DNA from: Williamwhitmania taraxaci | Lineage (GTDB): Bacteria; Bacteroidota; Bacteroidia; Bacteroidales; Williamwhitmaniaceae | NCBI RefSeq assembly: GCF_900096565.1 | Contig: NZ_FMYP01000015.1 | Location: 1-62,263, forward strand | Reading direction: 5' to 3' | DNA: 62,263 nucleotides | Shown here: positions 1 through 8,090 of the stretch, one piece after another | Layout: the number at the start of each line of letters is the position of its first letter | Position numbering within the stretch: the first letter of the stretch is position 1 | Translations under genes and position numbers: made by a program | The notes under the pieces: generated by a model | Told to the model about the DNA's origin: nothing | What the model saw: only the letters and a program-made list of their open reading frames with translations | Database searches by the model: none

Positions 1-278
1 CAGTAATCCTGCCAAAGTGAAACCTTTTTCAACCCGTGTATGGGCGTTCCGGTAAGCATAGTAAAGGTCTTGCCGCACGTTTTGCACTTGGAGCGCTGCC
101 TCCCATTGAACATGCTGTGCTTAATGATCATGCTGCTCGAGCAGTGGGGGCAGACTTTCGCCTCCCCCAGCTGAGCCGTAAGTGATGCATCCGTATTTTT
201 CAGCTCCCGCATTACCGTAACGCGCTCTTGTTCTGTCAACTGTTTTGCGAGTTCTCGGATTTGTTCAATTATTGTCAT
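1..278 (-). CDS. IS1595-family transposase, N-terminal part (runs off window)
   Basis: The leftward reading frame starts at the ATG complementary to 276-278 and stays open to the window edge, giving about 92 residues. After a helical N-terminus (MTIIEQIRELAKQL) comes a zinc ribbon with Cys pairs in CPHC and CKTCGK, followed by TMLTGTPIHGLKK. This is the layout of the zinc-ribbon domain that precedes the DDE nuclease in IS1595/ISXO2-type transposases. The catalytic part lies outside the window, so intactness cannot be judged. A Zn-ribbon regulator is a less likely alternative, because the FTxLTGTP stretch is typical of the transposase family. Confidence 0.75.
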   Translation of the reverse strand, partial: MTIIEQIRELAKQLTEQERVTVMRELKNTDASLTAQLGEAKVCPHCSSSMIIKHSMFNGRQRSKCKTCGKTFTMLTGTPIHGLKKVSLWQDY

Positions 279-341
279 ATCATAGAGACTTTCCACTAAG
301 ATAAGCAAATTTTTGCAACAACATTATCACTGAATAGAGCC
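1..341 (-). mobile_element. Right part of an IS1595-like insertion sequence
   Basis: The element contains the transposase start at 278 and about 60 bp upstream of it. I place the outer end near 341 because GGCTCTATTCAGTGATAA (minus strand, ending at 341) has the look of an IS1595-type terminal repeat. The other end is outside the window, so neither the inverted repeat nor a target duplication can be confirmed. The boundary is inference. Confidence 0.4.
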
Positions 342-511
342 AGAACTTTTAGTATATTTACCATTCAAAGCGCACACAGCTAGTTAATTACATTTGGGCT
401 GATGCCACATTTGGAGTTCGTAACGCTTTTTGCTTACTTTACTACCGTGGGATAAGAAAGCAGGTTCAAGCGCCCAAACGCAATCGACTATCAAACGTTA
501 ATGGTCATGCT

Positions 512-799
512 ATGAATGACAATATCGACATAGAAAACATTATCAAACTGGTAAAAGAACAAGAACCAGATAGACAAGACATTGTTGAAGCTTTACGTAG
601 TTCAAAAGGTGGATATTGGTCAAGTATCGGTTATTATTGCTTCGTTGCCTCAGACATTAAACCAAACAAACCTGGTTCAAACTGGCAATATGACGAGTGT
701 ATGGTTATCGAACAGAAAGAAAAAGGAGACATTGTAATTGACTTGCTAAAAGACGGACGAATTGGAGGAATTGAATTTATTGACCTAATCGACAAATGA
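512..799 (+). CDS. Small acidic protein of unknown function (95 aa)
   Basis: This encodes 95 residues beginning MNDNIDIENIIKLV, with no signal peptide or membrane segment. The N-terminal third looks helical, the middle (GGYWSSIGYYCFVAS) has beta-strand character, and the C-terminus ends in a short helix (GIEFIDLID). I do not recognise the family. The gene stands alone, directly after an insertion-sequence end and before a possible group II intron remnant, so it belongs to an accessory segment. The run ATCAAACGTTAATGGTCATGCT just before the start resembles junctions between small accessory genes in this phylum. The size and setting would suit an immunity or cassette protein, but nothing in the sequence proves it. 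Confidence 0.55.
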   Translation: MNDNIDIENIIKLVKEQEPDRQDIVEALRSSKGGYWSSIGYYCFVASDIKPNKPGSNWQYDECMVIEQKEKGDIVIDLLKDGRIGGIEFIDLIDK

Positions 800-819
800 A
801 ATTGAAAGAAGCACGAACC

Positions 820-880
820 ACTTATCGAATAAACAGCCCCGCCACCTAAGCCGACCGGGAGAGCCTCTCACACCACTCAT
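820..880 (-). other. Possible group II intron 3' remnant
   Basis: Read on the minus strand, the segment contains GGTGGTGTGAGAGG, then a C/G-rich stretch that could fold, then TTTATTCGAT. In group II introns, the sequence just after the reverse-transcriptase gene commonly reads GGTGGTGTGAGAGG, then a stem-loop, then CTACTCGAT. No reverse-transcriptase frame or domain V is visible nearby, so at most this is a scar. The assignment rests on remembered motif similarity only. Confidence 0.3.
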
Positions 881-975
881 TTATTAGGGATTTGTAAAGT
901 TTGCCAACCCAAAAACTGTAACAGATTAATTGCTTAGCCATAGTTAGATGGTGAAAAAAAATTGATTTTTTTTGC

Positions 976-983
976 TAGGTTTG
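976..983 (+). promoter_or_regulatory. -7 box (TAGGTTTG) upstream of the triple-RidA gene
   Basis: The octamer matches the Bacteroidota -7 consensus TAnnTTTG exactly and lies 48 bp before the start codon. I see no matching TTTG at the usual -33 distance, so support is partial. Confidence 0.4.
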
Positions 984-1031
984 TCATCCTAATAAAAAAC
1001 CTAGTAATAAACCCTAAAAAGAGAAGTTAGT

Positions 1032-2261
1032 ATGAGTGGAGTTATCATAAAAAATTCAAGGAACACAGAGAATGCACCAAAGTGTTCGGCAGCTACCCAA
1101 ACTGTAGCGTTTTCGCATTACAACAATTTTTCAGCGCAGCTACCTATCGACCCTAAAACGGGCAAAATTGTCGGTAGTGATGTAAAAGAGCAAGCAAAGC
1201 AGTGCTTAGTAAACATTAAAGCAATTGTAGAAAGCATCGACCACGTTATGGACGATGTTGTTAAAATCACCATATTCCTTAAAAATATCTCCGACATTAA
1301 GGCTGTAGACGAAGTATACACAACCTTCTTCAATAGCTATCTTCCAACAAGGACAACGGTTGCAGTTGCGGCTTTACCTATGGATGCATTGGTGCAAATT
1401 GAAGCAATTATTTCAAACGGCGAAGGCACCACACCTCAAATTCCTTGCGCTCTCATAAAAGTTGCACGAAACACAGAGAATGCTCCAAAAGGCTTATACA
1501 CACAAACTGTAGCCTTTTCGCATTACAACAACATTTCAGCTCAGCTACCAATCGATCCTAAATCGGGCAAAATTGTAGCGGGTGGTGCCAAAGAGCAGGC
1601 GGTACAGTGCTTAAGCAACATTAAAGCGGTTTTGGAGAGTATCAACCACGTTATGAATGATGTTGTAAAAACAACAATATTCATTAAAAACATCTCGGAT
1701 ATTGAGGCTGTAAACGAAGCTTGTGCCAAATTTTTCCCAACCTACGTTCCTACACGGTCAATAGTTAGCGCTTCGGGCTTGCCTATGGACGCGTTGGTAC
1801 AAATTGATGCGGTAGTGTCGCACGGCGATGGTACGCCTCCACAACTCCCTGAAGATACCCGCCTGCTAGTGATAGAAGCAAACAATACGGAGAATGCACC
1901 AAAAGTTTCATACGCACACACGGTAGCTTTTTCGCACTACAATCATATTTCAGGTCAGCTACCATTGAACCCAAAAACGAACGAAGTGGTTGCTGGTGGA
2001 GTAAAAGAGCAAGCTAAGCAATGCCTACAAAACATCAAGGCAATTGTGGAAAGTGTCGACCACGTTATGGACGATGTAGTTAAAGTAAATATCCAGCTTA
2101 AGAATATTGCTGATATAGAAGCTGTAAACGAGGTGTATAAATCATTCTTCAAGAGCGATCTTCCTGCACGAACAGTAGTTGGCGTTTCAGCTATCCCAAT
2201 GGATGCATTGGTGCAAATTGATGCCGTTGTATCGAACTGCGAAAGCACACCACCAGCATAA
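1032..2261 (+). CDS. Triple RidA-domain protein (three fused Rid/YjgF/YER057c/UK114 domains)
   Basis: The 409 residues consist of three tandem copies of a RidA-type domain at about 5-130, 140-265 and 280-402. Each copy repeats NTENAPK, TVAFSHYN, QLPxxPKT/S, KEQA.QCL.NIKA, DDVVK and PMDALVQI(E/D)A. RidA proteins are normally about 130-residue homotrimers that hydrolyse reactive enamine/imine intermediates, using an Arg at the subunit interface. That Arg is present in every copy (R107, R242, R380), while the acidic residue near the C-terminus is Glu in copy 1 (E124) and Asp in copies 2 and 3 (D259, D397). The protein could therefore fold as a single-chain pseudo-trimer. No signal peptide is visible, so it is probably cytosolic. 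It has its own -7 box and a strong hairpin downstream, so it looks monocistronic. Domain assignment is firm; substrate is unknown. Confidence 0.9.
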   Translation: MSGVIIKNSRNTENAPKCSAATQTVAFSHYNNFSAQLPIDPKTGKIVGSDVKEQAKQCLVNIKAIVESIDHVMDDVVKITIFLKNISDIKAVDEVYTTFFNSYLPTRTTVAVAALPMDALVQIEAIISNGEGTTPQIPCALIKVARNTENAPKGLYTQTVAFSHYNNISAQLPIDPKSGKIVAGGAKEQAVQCLSNIKAVLESINHVMNDVVKTTIFIKNISDIEAVNEACAKFFPTYVPTRSIVSASGLPMDALVQIDAVVSHGDGTPPQLPEDTRLLVIEANNTENAPKVSYAHTVAFSHYNHISGQLPLNPKTNEVVAGGVKEQAKQCLQNIKAIVESVDHVMDDVVKVNIQLKNIADIEAVNEVYKSFFKSDLPARTVVGVSAIPMDALVQIDAVVSNCESTPPA

Positions 2262-2824
2262 CGATACCTGAAAGTTCATAAACAAACTTACTGGTAAGCC
2301 TGCGCTAGCAGAACACTAGCGCAAGGCTTACCAAAAAGTTTATCCCTGCCAATTTTACGATCCACGTAATAAGAATTCCAACCAAACACTATATTATTGG
2401 CGTTTGATGCTTGTAACGATACAAGCTCTCAAGTCAGTTTATCTTAATTCCTAACGGAGAGAGCTGGTATCGCCGGAATATCCAATTGCCGTTCGTCAAC
2501 GATTTAGACAAAACGGTCGAAGTTGTGCCACCCTTTGGCCTTGCTCTCCATCGCGTCCTATTAGAGAACTTTTACTATATTTACCTTTCTAGGCACACAA
2601 ATTCGGGCACAAACATGCCAGTTTTATTAGTCTACAAGCGGTTAGTATCGTATATATGTTCAGTAATGGGTGAAACTATTGCATTTACTTTATGGAAAAA
2701 GGAACTGAAATTTTGAGAATAAATGCCAGATTGCTAAATAGCAATTTCAGAAATAACTATTCATACATCGAAACACGCTGGATGATTAGCACCAGCATAA
2801 ACCTTCGAACAAATCTATTATAGT
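2262..2824. other. Intergenic region with a relic repeat
   Basis: Apart from the hairpin at 2293-2332, this 563-bp stretch has no convincing gene. A 76-codon frame at 2486-2716 starts with TTG and has no recognisable content. The segment 2566-2601 closely resembles 342-377 near the insertion sequence. This suggests duplicated or recombined accessory DNA. Confidence 0.5.
2293..2332 (+). terminator. Hairpin after the triple-RidA gene
   Basis: GGTAAGCC-TGCGCTAG (2293-2308) pairs with CTAGCGCAAGGCTTACC (2316-2332), with one bulged base and a 7-nt loop. The stem is strong, but the next bases are A-rich rather than T-rich, so it may block exonucleases rather than act as a classical intrinsic terminator. 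Confidence 0.55.
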
Positions 2825-3298
2825 ATGGTAAACATAGTTCTGCTCATCCTAGCCTATTTCTTCATGGAATTTGTTGCATGGTCGAACCATAAATATGTCA
2901 TGCATGGCTTTTTATGGAATTGGCATATTGACCATCATCGAAAAGACAACTTACAGGGCTTGCCTCTAAATACAGAAGACAAGCTCTTAGAAAAAAACGA
3001 TTTGTTCTTTCTGGTATATGCGATTCCTGCAATTATATTAATGATAGTTGGATTCTCAATTCAATCTATGCCCATGGTATTTGTCAGCGTTGGGATTACA
3101 CTTTATGGCTTTACTTACTTTGCAATTCACGATATAATAATACACAATCGGATAAAAATTTCTTTTTTACAGGGAAAGCACAACTTCTTTATCGAAGCAG
3201 TTATTAAAGCACATACAGCACACCACAAGCCCAAAAACAAGCAAGATTTTAACAATTATGGATTATTGGTGTTTCCATTAAAATTCTTAAAATCGTAA
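2825..3298 (+). CDS. crtZ: Beta-carotene hydroxylase (CrtZ type)
   Basis: The 157-residue membrane protein belongs to the di-iron fatty-acid-hydroxylase superfamily. The iron-binding histidines lie in HKYVMHG (H22, H27), HIDHH (H34, H37, H38), HDIIIH (H102, H107) and HTAHH (H130, H133, H134), which is the CrtZ pattern. Hydrophobic spans lie at about 1-20 and 60-100. CrtZ adds 3-hydroxyls to beta-ionone rings, giving zeaxanthin from beta-carotene. The next gene, a lycopene cyclase, follows after 3 bp, so the two are cotranscribed and make consecutive steps. No phytoene synthase or desaturase gene is in the window, so the early pathway must be encoded elsewhere. Confidence 0.88.
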   Translation: MVNIVLLILAYFFMEFVAWSNHKYVMHGFLWNWHIDHHRKDNLQGLPLNTEDKLLEKNDLFFLVYAIPAIILMIVGFSIQSMPMVFVSVGITLYGFTYFAIHDIIIHNRIKISFLQGKHNFFIEAVIKAHTAHHKPKNKQDFNNYGLLVFPLKFLKS

Positions 3299-3301
3299 AA
3301 G

Positions 3302-3982
3302 ATGACTCTATATTTACTATTGCTGCTTGGTTCCATAGTTGTTCCGCTAGCTTTAAGCTTCGATAAAAAGCTTCAGTTTTATAAGCAATGGAAATACCTG
3401 ATGCCTTCAATTATTGTAGTGGCAGTAATCTATATTGCCGTTGATATTTACTTTACTCGACTAGGCATTTGGGGCTTCAATGCAAATTATCATTCCTCAA
3501 ATATTTGGTTTGGTTTACCGATGGAAGAATGGCTGTTTTTTATTGTTATCCCCTATGCCAGTATATTCTTACATGATTCAATAGTGTTATATTTCACCAA
3601 ATTTCGGTTGAAAACTACGTTGGCCAACTACGTATCCTTTTTTCTAATTATTATCTCATTGGCAATTGTATTGTTTAATTTAAACAAAATTTATACAGTC
3701 TACATCTTTAGTTTAGTGATAATTGTATTGGCCCTCTCATATTTCGATAAAACGAAGATAATCAATAGTTTTTATCTTACTTTTTTAGCAATACTTATTC
3801 CATTTTTAATAGTGAACGCCATTTTAACTGGCAGTTTTATAGATGAACCAGTAGTTTGGTATAACAATAGCGCGAATTTAGGAATACGTTTTTTAACCAT
3901 TCCGATTGAAGATTTCGGCTATGCTTTTAGCCTTATTCTCTTCAATTTATTGATGCGAGAAAGGATGAAAAAAATATATTAG
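3302..3982 (+). CDS. Lycopene beta-cyclase, CrtYcd/CarR-type membrane protein
   Basis: The 226 residues form six to seven hydrophobic segments arranged as two related halves. The first half has PMEEWLFFIVIPY, the hallmark of the lycopene cyclase domain found in actinobacterial CrtYc/CrtYd, archaeal CrtY and fungal CarRP proteins. The second half has the weaker copy IPIEDFGYAF. The length fits a fused two-domain enzyme, so one gene is enough. It cyclises the ends of lycopene to beta-carotene, the substrate of the hydroxylase encoded just upstream. Confidence 0.85.
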   Translation: MTLYLLLLLGSIVVPLALSFDKKLQFYKQWKYLMPSIIVVAVIYIAVDIYFTRLGIWGFNANYHSSNIWFGLPMEEWLFFIVIPYASIFLHDSIVLYFTKFRLKTTLANYVSFFLIIISLAIVLFNLNKIYTVYIFSLVIIVLALSYFDKTKIINSFYLTFLAILIPFLIVNAILTGSFIDEPVVWYNNSANLGIRFLTIPIEDFGYAFSLILFNLLMRERMKKIY

Positions 3983-4026
3983 ACTGAGAAAAAAGCATAT
4001 AACTCGCAAACTAACAACCAATACTA

Positions 4027-4761
4027 ATGGAAAGGCAGAAACATTTTATAATGCTTTTAATAATGCTGTTTAGTTTCTCTCTTGTTAAAGCATCGCACAA
4101 AACTGACGTTTACAAGGCATATATTAGCAATGATATGAACCTTTGGAAGAGCGTGATTGATGAAATGAACCAACAAAAAACTAAGAGCAACGACTTTCGA
4201 TTGGAATTAATCAATTACCAGTATGGCTATATTGGATGGTGCATCGGTTATAAAAAGAATGATGTGGCAGAACAATATATTCAGTTGGGCGAATCAAATA
4301 TCGCAGTTCTAGAAAAATCGGGCTATAAGCCATCATGGATTAATTCATACAAATCAGCATTTTACGGATACAAAATTGGGCTAAATAAACTTAAAGCGCC
4401 GTTTATAGGGCCTAAAAGTGTTGACTGTGCTAAATTATCTATGAAACAAGATGCTGAAAACCCATATGGCTTTATTCAATTTGCAAATTCGCAATACTAC
4501 ATGCCGGCAGTGTTTGGTGGTTCAAAATCGGAGGCCTTAAAATATTACATAAAGGCCGAGAAACTTATGGAAAAAAATCAGAGTCAAATAAAAGAAGATT
4601 GGAATTATTTAAGTCTGTTATCAATGATTGCAATAGCATATACTGAATTGAATGACTACAAAAATGCAAAAGAATACTACAAAAAAATATTGAACATAGA
4701 GCCAAATTTTTTGTGGGTCAAAAATGAGCTATACCCTAAATTATTAAAGAAAATGAAATAG
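4027..4761 (+). CDS. Exported TPR-containing protein
   Basis: The 244 residues start with a signal-like segment (FIMLLIMLFSFSLVKAS) and are otherwise soluble. The C-terminal part reads like tetratricopeptide repeats, for example LSMIAIAYTELNDYKNAKEYYKKILNIEP at about 198-226. Such proteins usually act as periplasmic scaffolds. It starts 44 bp after the lycopene cyclase gene on the same strand, so it may be cotranscribed with the carotenoid genes, but no functional tie can be shown. Base composition is as AT-rich as the two genes before it and clearly lower in GC than ribF-ahcY after it. Confidence 0.6.
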   Translation: MERQKHFIMLLIMLFSFSLVKASHKTDVYKAYISNDMNLWKSVIDEMNQQKTKSNDFRLELINYQYGYIGWCIGYKKNDVAEQYIQLGESNIAVLEKSGYKPSWINSYKSAFYGYKIGLNKLKAPFIGPKSVDCAKLSMKQDAENPYGFIQFANSQYYMPAVFGGSKSEALKYYIKAEKLMEKNQSQIKEDWNYLSLLSMIAIAYTELNDYKNAKEYYKKILNIEPNFLWVKNELYPKLLKKMK

Positions 4762-5077
4762 ATCATTACATTGTTTGAGCCAAACTTGGCGGATTGGCAA
4801 CTGTTAAGTAAAAGCAAGGCTATAAGGTTGAGGAACGGAGATGACCGCTCCGCCAGCCGGGAGAACGTTTAAGGATAATGGTTCTATTGTCCACCAACCC
4901 GATGGATATACCTTTGTAAAGGCTTCCATAAGATCTTTAAACACAAAGGCAACCCAACTAAAACAATAATTATTGCTAACGGCAACTCTGCTAATTCTTT
5001 TTCCAAATACCTCTTTCACAAGAATCCAAATAGCCTAAATTTGCACTGGAGGTTTTAGAAAGCCCCCGCTCAACAAC
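4762..5077. other. Intergenic region before ribF
   Basis: No gene is visible in these 316 bp; the short leftward frames here are shadows. The only clear element is the ribF promoter at 5014-5043. The stretch marks the shift from the AT-rich carotenoid/TPR genes to the GC-richer core genes. Confidence 0.5.
5014..5043 (+). promoter_or_regulatory. Promoter of ribF
   Basis: TTTC at 5014-5017 (one mismatch to the -33 TTTG) is followed after 18 bp by TAAATTTG at 5036-5043, a perfect -7 box. Transcription would begin about 30 bp before the ribF ATG. Confidence 0.6.
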
Positions 5078-6052
5078 ATGGAAATAGTAAACCTCCCCGA
5101 AAATATCACCAACAACTCCGGACTGGTTCTTACCCTCGGCTTCTTCGACGGCGTACACCAAGGCCACAAAACCCTTATCAACAGAACCATTGCCAAAGCC
5201 AACGCTTTCGGCTTTCGATCGGCAGTAATGACATTTTGGCCACACCCTCGTTTGGTGCTGGGCAAAGATCCAGGAAACCTCTTTTTTCTCACCACCCTTC
5301 CCGAGAAATCGGAGCTGATTGCCAAGTTGGGAGTCGATTATTTCATTGTTCAGGAGTTTAATGAGACCCTAGCAGCCATAGAGGCCGAGGAGTTTGTTCG
5401 CTTCCTGGCCGAGGATTACAAAGTACGCCACTTTGTGGTTGGAAAAGATCACCGCTTTGGGCGGATGGCCAAGGGTGACTTTCGGCTACTGGAGCAGCTC
5501 GCACCAAAGTATGGCTACACAGTGGAAGCCTTCGACCCTATCCAGGAGAGCAGCGAGAACATTAGCTCCACCAACATTCGCACCGCACTAGCAAGTGGCG
5601 ATCTCGAACATGCAAACAATATGCTAGGCTACCCCTACTTGCTGGCAGGAACGATTGAAACTGGCCGCCAGCTAGGACGAACCATTGGGTTTCCCACCGC
5701 CAACATCAAACCCAACGACACCCTTAAGTTGGTTCCAGCCCATGGCGTTTACGCCGTTCTACTCCACGTAGATGGCAAGGTAGAAAAGGGAATGATGAAC
5801 ATTGGTATCCGCCCCACGGTGGATAACACCTTAGCAAGAACCATCGAGGTACACATCATTAACTTCGACGCGGATATCTACAACCATCGTATTGAGGTTG
5901 CATTTGTTAAAAAACTCCGCGACGAAATTAAGTTCCCATCCATAGAGCACCTAAAAGCCCAGCTGCACCTCGACCGCGATCACGCAATTGAGGTCCTAGA
6001 AAATAAAAATCTTGAGGTTTTCAAAAACTATTTTCTAACTTTAACGGTCTAA
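5078..6052 (+). CDS. ribF: Bifunctional riboflavin kinase / FMN adenylyltransferase
   Basis: The 324 residues match RibF in length and order. The N-terminal FAD-synthetase Rossmann domain contains LGFFDGVHQGHKTLI, the nucleotidyl-transferase HxGH-like site, and ISSTNIRTAL. The C-terminal flavokinase barrel starts near 180 with GTIETGRQLGRTIGFPTANI and continues with HGVYAV and MNIGIRPT. The enzyme converts riboflavin to FMN and then FAD in the cytosol. It begins 35 bp after a good promoter and is followed 25 bp later by ahcY, so the two form an operon. Confidence 0.95.
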   Translation: MEIVNLPENITNNSGLVLTLGFFDGVHQGHKTLINRTIAKANAFGFRSAVMTFWPHPRLVLGKDPGNLFFLTTLPEKSELIAKLGVDYFIVQEFNETLAAIEAEEFVRFLAEDYKVRHFVVGKDHRFGRMAKGDFRLLEQLAPKYGYTVEAFDPIQESSENISSTNIRTALASGDLEHANNMLGYPYLLAGTIETGRQLGRTIGFPTANIKPNDTLKLVPAHGVYAVLLHVDGKVEKGMMNIGIRPTVDNTLARTIEVHIINFDADIYNHRIEVAFVKKLRDEIKFPSIEHLKAQLHLDRDHAIEVLENKNLEVFKNYFLTLTV

Positions 6053-6077
6053 AAATCCGCACTAAACACTACACTAT

Positions 6078-7496
6078 ATGGATAAGATAATTGTAGAAAC
6101 CCTGCCATACAAAGTTGCCGACATTACGTTGGCCGACTGGGGTCGTAAGGAAATTGGAATAGCCGAAAAGGAGATGCCAGGATTGATGGCTATCCGGAAA
6201 AAGCACGCTGCTAAAAAACCGCTTAAGGGTGCCCGCGTAATGGGATCGCTCCACATGACCATTCAAACGGCAGTGCTCATTGAAACCCTAGTGGAGCTGG
6301 GAGCCGATGTAAGATGGTGCAGCTGCAACATCTTTTCCACCCAGGATCACGCGGCCGCCGCCATTGCCGCTGCAGGTGTTCCGGTTTTTGCTTGGAAAGG
6401 CGAATCGCTCGAGGAATACTGGTGGTGCACAGCACAGGCGCTTTCGTTCCCCGGAGGAAAAGGTCCAAACCTTATTGTAGACGATGGTGGCGATGCTACC
6501 CTCTTTATCCACCTTGGCTTTAAGGCCGAAAAGGACGCTACCGTCCTCAATAATAAAGCTGAAAGCCACGAAGAGCAAGTTATTCTCACCATGCTCAAGG
6601 ATATTCTCGCCGAAGACAACCAGAAATGGCACCGCACCGTGAAGGAGTGGAAGGGCGTTTCGGAAGAGACCACCACCGGCGTTCACCGCCTCTACCAAAT
6701 GATGGAATCGGGCGAGTTGCTCATTCCCGCCATCAACGTAAACGACTCCGTTACCAAGAGCAAATTCGACAACCTCTACGGATGTCGCGAATCGCTGGCC
6801 GACGGTATTAAGCGCGCCACCGATGTTATGCTTGCCGGAAAGGTTGTAGTGGTTTGCGGCTACGGCGACGTGGGTAAAGGATGTGCCCGAAGCATGCGCT
6901 CCTACGGCTCACGCGTAATCATAACGGAGATCGACCCCATTTGTGCGCTACAAGCTGCCATGGAAGGATTCGAAATCAAAACCATTGAGGATACACTCGG
7001 CGAAGGAAACATCTACGTTACCACCACCGGCAACTGCGATATCATAACCCTTGAGCACATCAAGGCGATGAAGGATCAAACCATTGTTTGCAACATTGGC
7101 CATTTCGACAACGAGATCCAAGTTGATCGCCTCAACACCATGCCTGGGGTGAAACAGATAAACATTAAGCCACAGGTGGATCAATACGTATTCCCCGATG
7201 GCCACTCCATCTACCTCTTGGCCGAAGGTCGCTTGGTAAACCTTGGCTGCGCCACCGGTCACCCATCGTTTGTGATGAGCAACAGCTTCAGCAACCAAAC
7301 GCTGGCACAGCTGGAACTATGGACCAAGACTTGGAAAATTGGCGTTTACCGCCTGCCCAAGGAACTCGACGAGGAAGTTGCTCGCCTGCACCTGGAGCAG
7401 CTCGGCGTTAAGCTTACTCAGCTAACCAAAAAGCAAGCCGACTATATTGGTGTAAAAGCCGAAGGCCCATATAAGTCGGACCATTACCGCTACTAG
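6078..7496 (+). CDS. ahcY: S-adenosylhomocysteinase
   Basis: The 472 residues give a full-length AhcY. Visible landmarks are [16 protein letters not shown] and [18 protein letters not shown] for substrate binding, the NAD-binding [10 protein letters not shown], and the C-terminal KSDHYRY that contacts the cofactor of the neighbouring subunit. It hydrolyses S-adenosylhomocysteine to homocysteine and adenosine, keeping methylation reactions running. It is second in the ribF operon and is followed directly by a clean intrinsic terminator. Nothing is missing or unusual. Confidence 0.96.
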   Translation: MDKIIVETLPYKVADITLADWGRKEIGIAEKEMPGLMAIRKKHAAKKPLKGARVMGSLHMTIQTAVLIETLVELGADVRWCSCNIFSTQDHAAAAIAAAGVPVFAWKGESLEEYWWCTAQALSFPGGKGPNLIVDDGGDATLFIHLGFKAEKDATVLNNKAESHEEQVILTMLKDILAEDNQKWHRTVKEWKGVSEETTTGVHRLYQMMESGELLIPAINVNDSVTKSKFDNLYGCRESLADGIKRATDVMLAGKVVVVCGYGDVGKGCARSMRSYGSRVIITEIDPICALQAAMEGFEIKTIEDTLGEGNIYVTTTGNCDIITLEHIKAMKDQTIVCNIGHFDNEIQVDRLNTMPGVKQINIKPQVDQYVFPDGHSIYLLAEGRLVNLGCATGHPSFVMSNSFSNQTLAQLELWTKTWKIGVYRLPKELDEEVARLHLEQLGVKLTQLTKKQADYIGVKAEGPYKSDHYRY

Positions 7497-7512
7497 GCCA
7501 AATTATTATGAT

Positions 7513-7543
7513 AAAAAAGCACCTGAATTCGGGTGCTTTTTTT
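7513..7543 (+). terminator. Intrinsic terminator after ahcY
   Basis: AAAAAAGCACC and GGGTGCTTTTTTT flank a short loop and end in a T-run. This is a textbook hairpin that could work in both directions. Confidence 0.9.
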
Positions 7544-7646
7544 GTCCTTATAATTTATAGTAAAAAGCCCTCAAAGCCTTGCGAAAGTTTAACTATAGGT
7601 TAACTTTAACCCAATTAATATCCGACTAAACATTAACAACCAACTT

Positions 7647-7985
7647 ATGGGCAGCAACAACTACAAACTTAAATCACAAGACATTAAGGAACTCGTTCCT
7701 TCAATGGGCTACTGCTACGCATCCGATACCATCACGGTAGATGGGATGAAGGTTGGCTATATGTACCGCGAAATTCGCGACGATAACGACGACAGCGGTT
7801 GGCGTTTTCTGTCGGGCACCGAAACGGAGGAATACGTCGAAGACGACACCAACAGCATGTTTTTTGAAGTAAACGTAATCGCCAACTACGATCCGGCCAT
7901 TATCCCCTACCTAAAAATGCGGGTAGGCACTGAGCTGGAACGAGTAGAGGGAACCGACACTTTCCAAGCAGTTGAACCCGAATAA
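7647..7985 (+). CDS. DUF2185 family protein (Imm33-like)
   Basis: The 112-residue acidic cytosolic protein has the DUF2185 signature: a first half with CYASDTITVDG and VGYMYRE, then GWRFLSGTETEEYVED and VNVIANYDPAIIPYL. The family includes immunity proteins (Imm33) found beside polymorphic toxins, but many members are solitary and of unknown role. No toxin gene lies nearby, so an immunity role is not supported by context. It stands alone between the ahcY terminator and the YihY-type gene. Confidence 0.8.
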   Translation: MGSNNYKLKSQDIKELVPSMGYCYASDTITVDGMKVGYMYREIRDDNDDSGWRFLSGTETEEYVEDDTNSMFFEVNVIANYDPAIIPYLKMRVGTELERVEGTDTFQAVEPE

Positions 7986-8022
7986 AAGTTCCAAAATCGA
8001 ATAATCTGATCATAAAATTGTA

Positions 8023-8065
8023 ATTTTACTTCAGCAGGTGAACTAATTGCCTGCTAAAGTAAAAT
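8023..8065 (+). promoter_or_regulatory. Long inverted repeat in front of the YihY/BrkB gene
   Basis: The arms 8023-8038 and 8050-8065 are 16 bp each with a single mismatch and an 11-nt loop. The repeat lies 26 bp before the start codon at 8091. It could be the terminator of the DUF2185 gene, a leader hairpin, or a dimeric-repressor site. There is no T-run directly after it, which argues against a simple terminator. Confidence 0.5.
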
Positions 8066-8090
8066 CACCCCAAAGCAAAAAGTTAGGCAA

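Noticed and set aside
2486-2716. 76-codon frame with TTG start
   Set aside because: No recognisable motif, and it spans a repeated promoter-like segment (2566-2601).
6288-6698. 136-codon leftward frame inside ahcY
   Set aside because: It lies entirely within the conserved ahcY gene on the opposite strand.
7647-7985. DUF2185 protein as part of a polymorphic toxin system
   Set aside because: No toxin, secretion or repeat-domain gene lies next to it; the neighbours are housekeeping genes.
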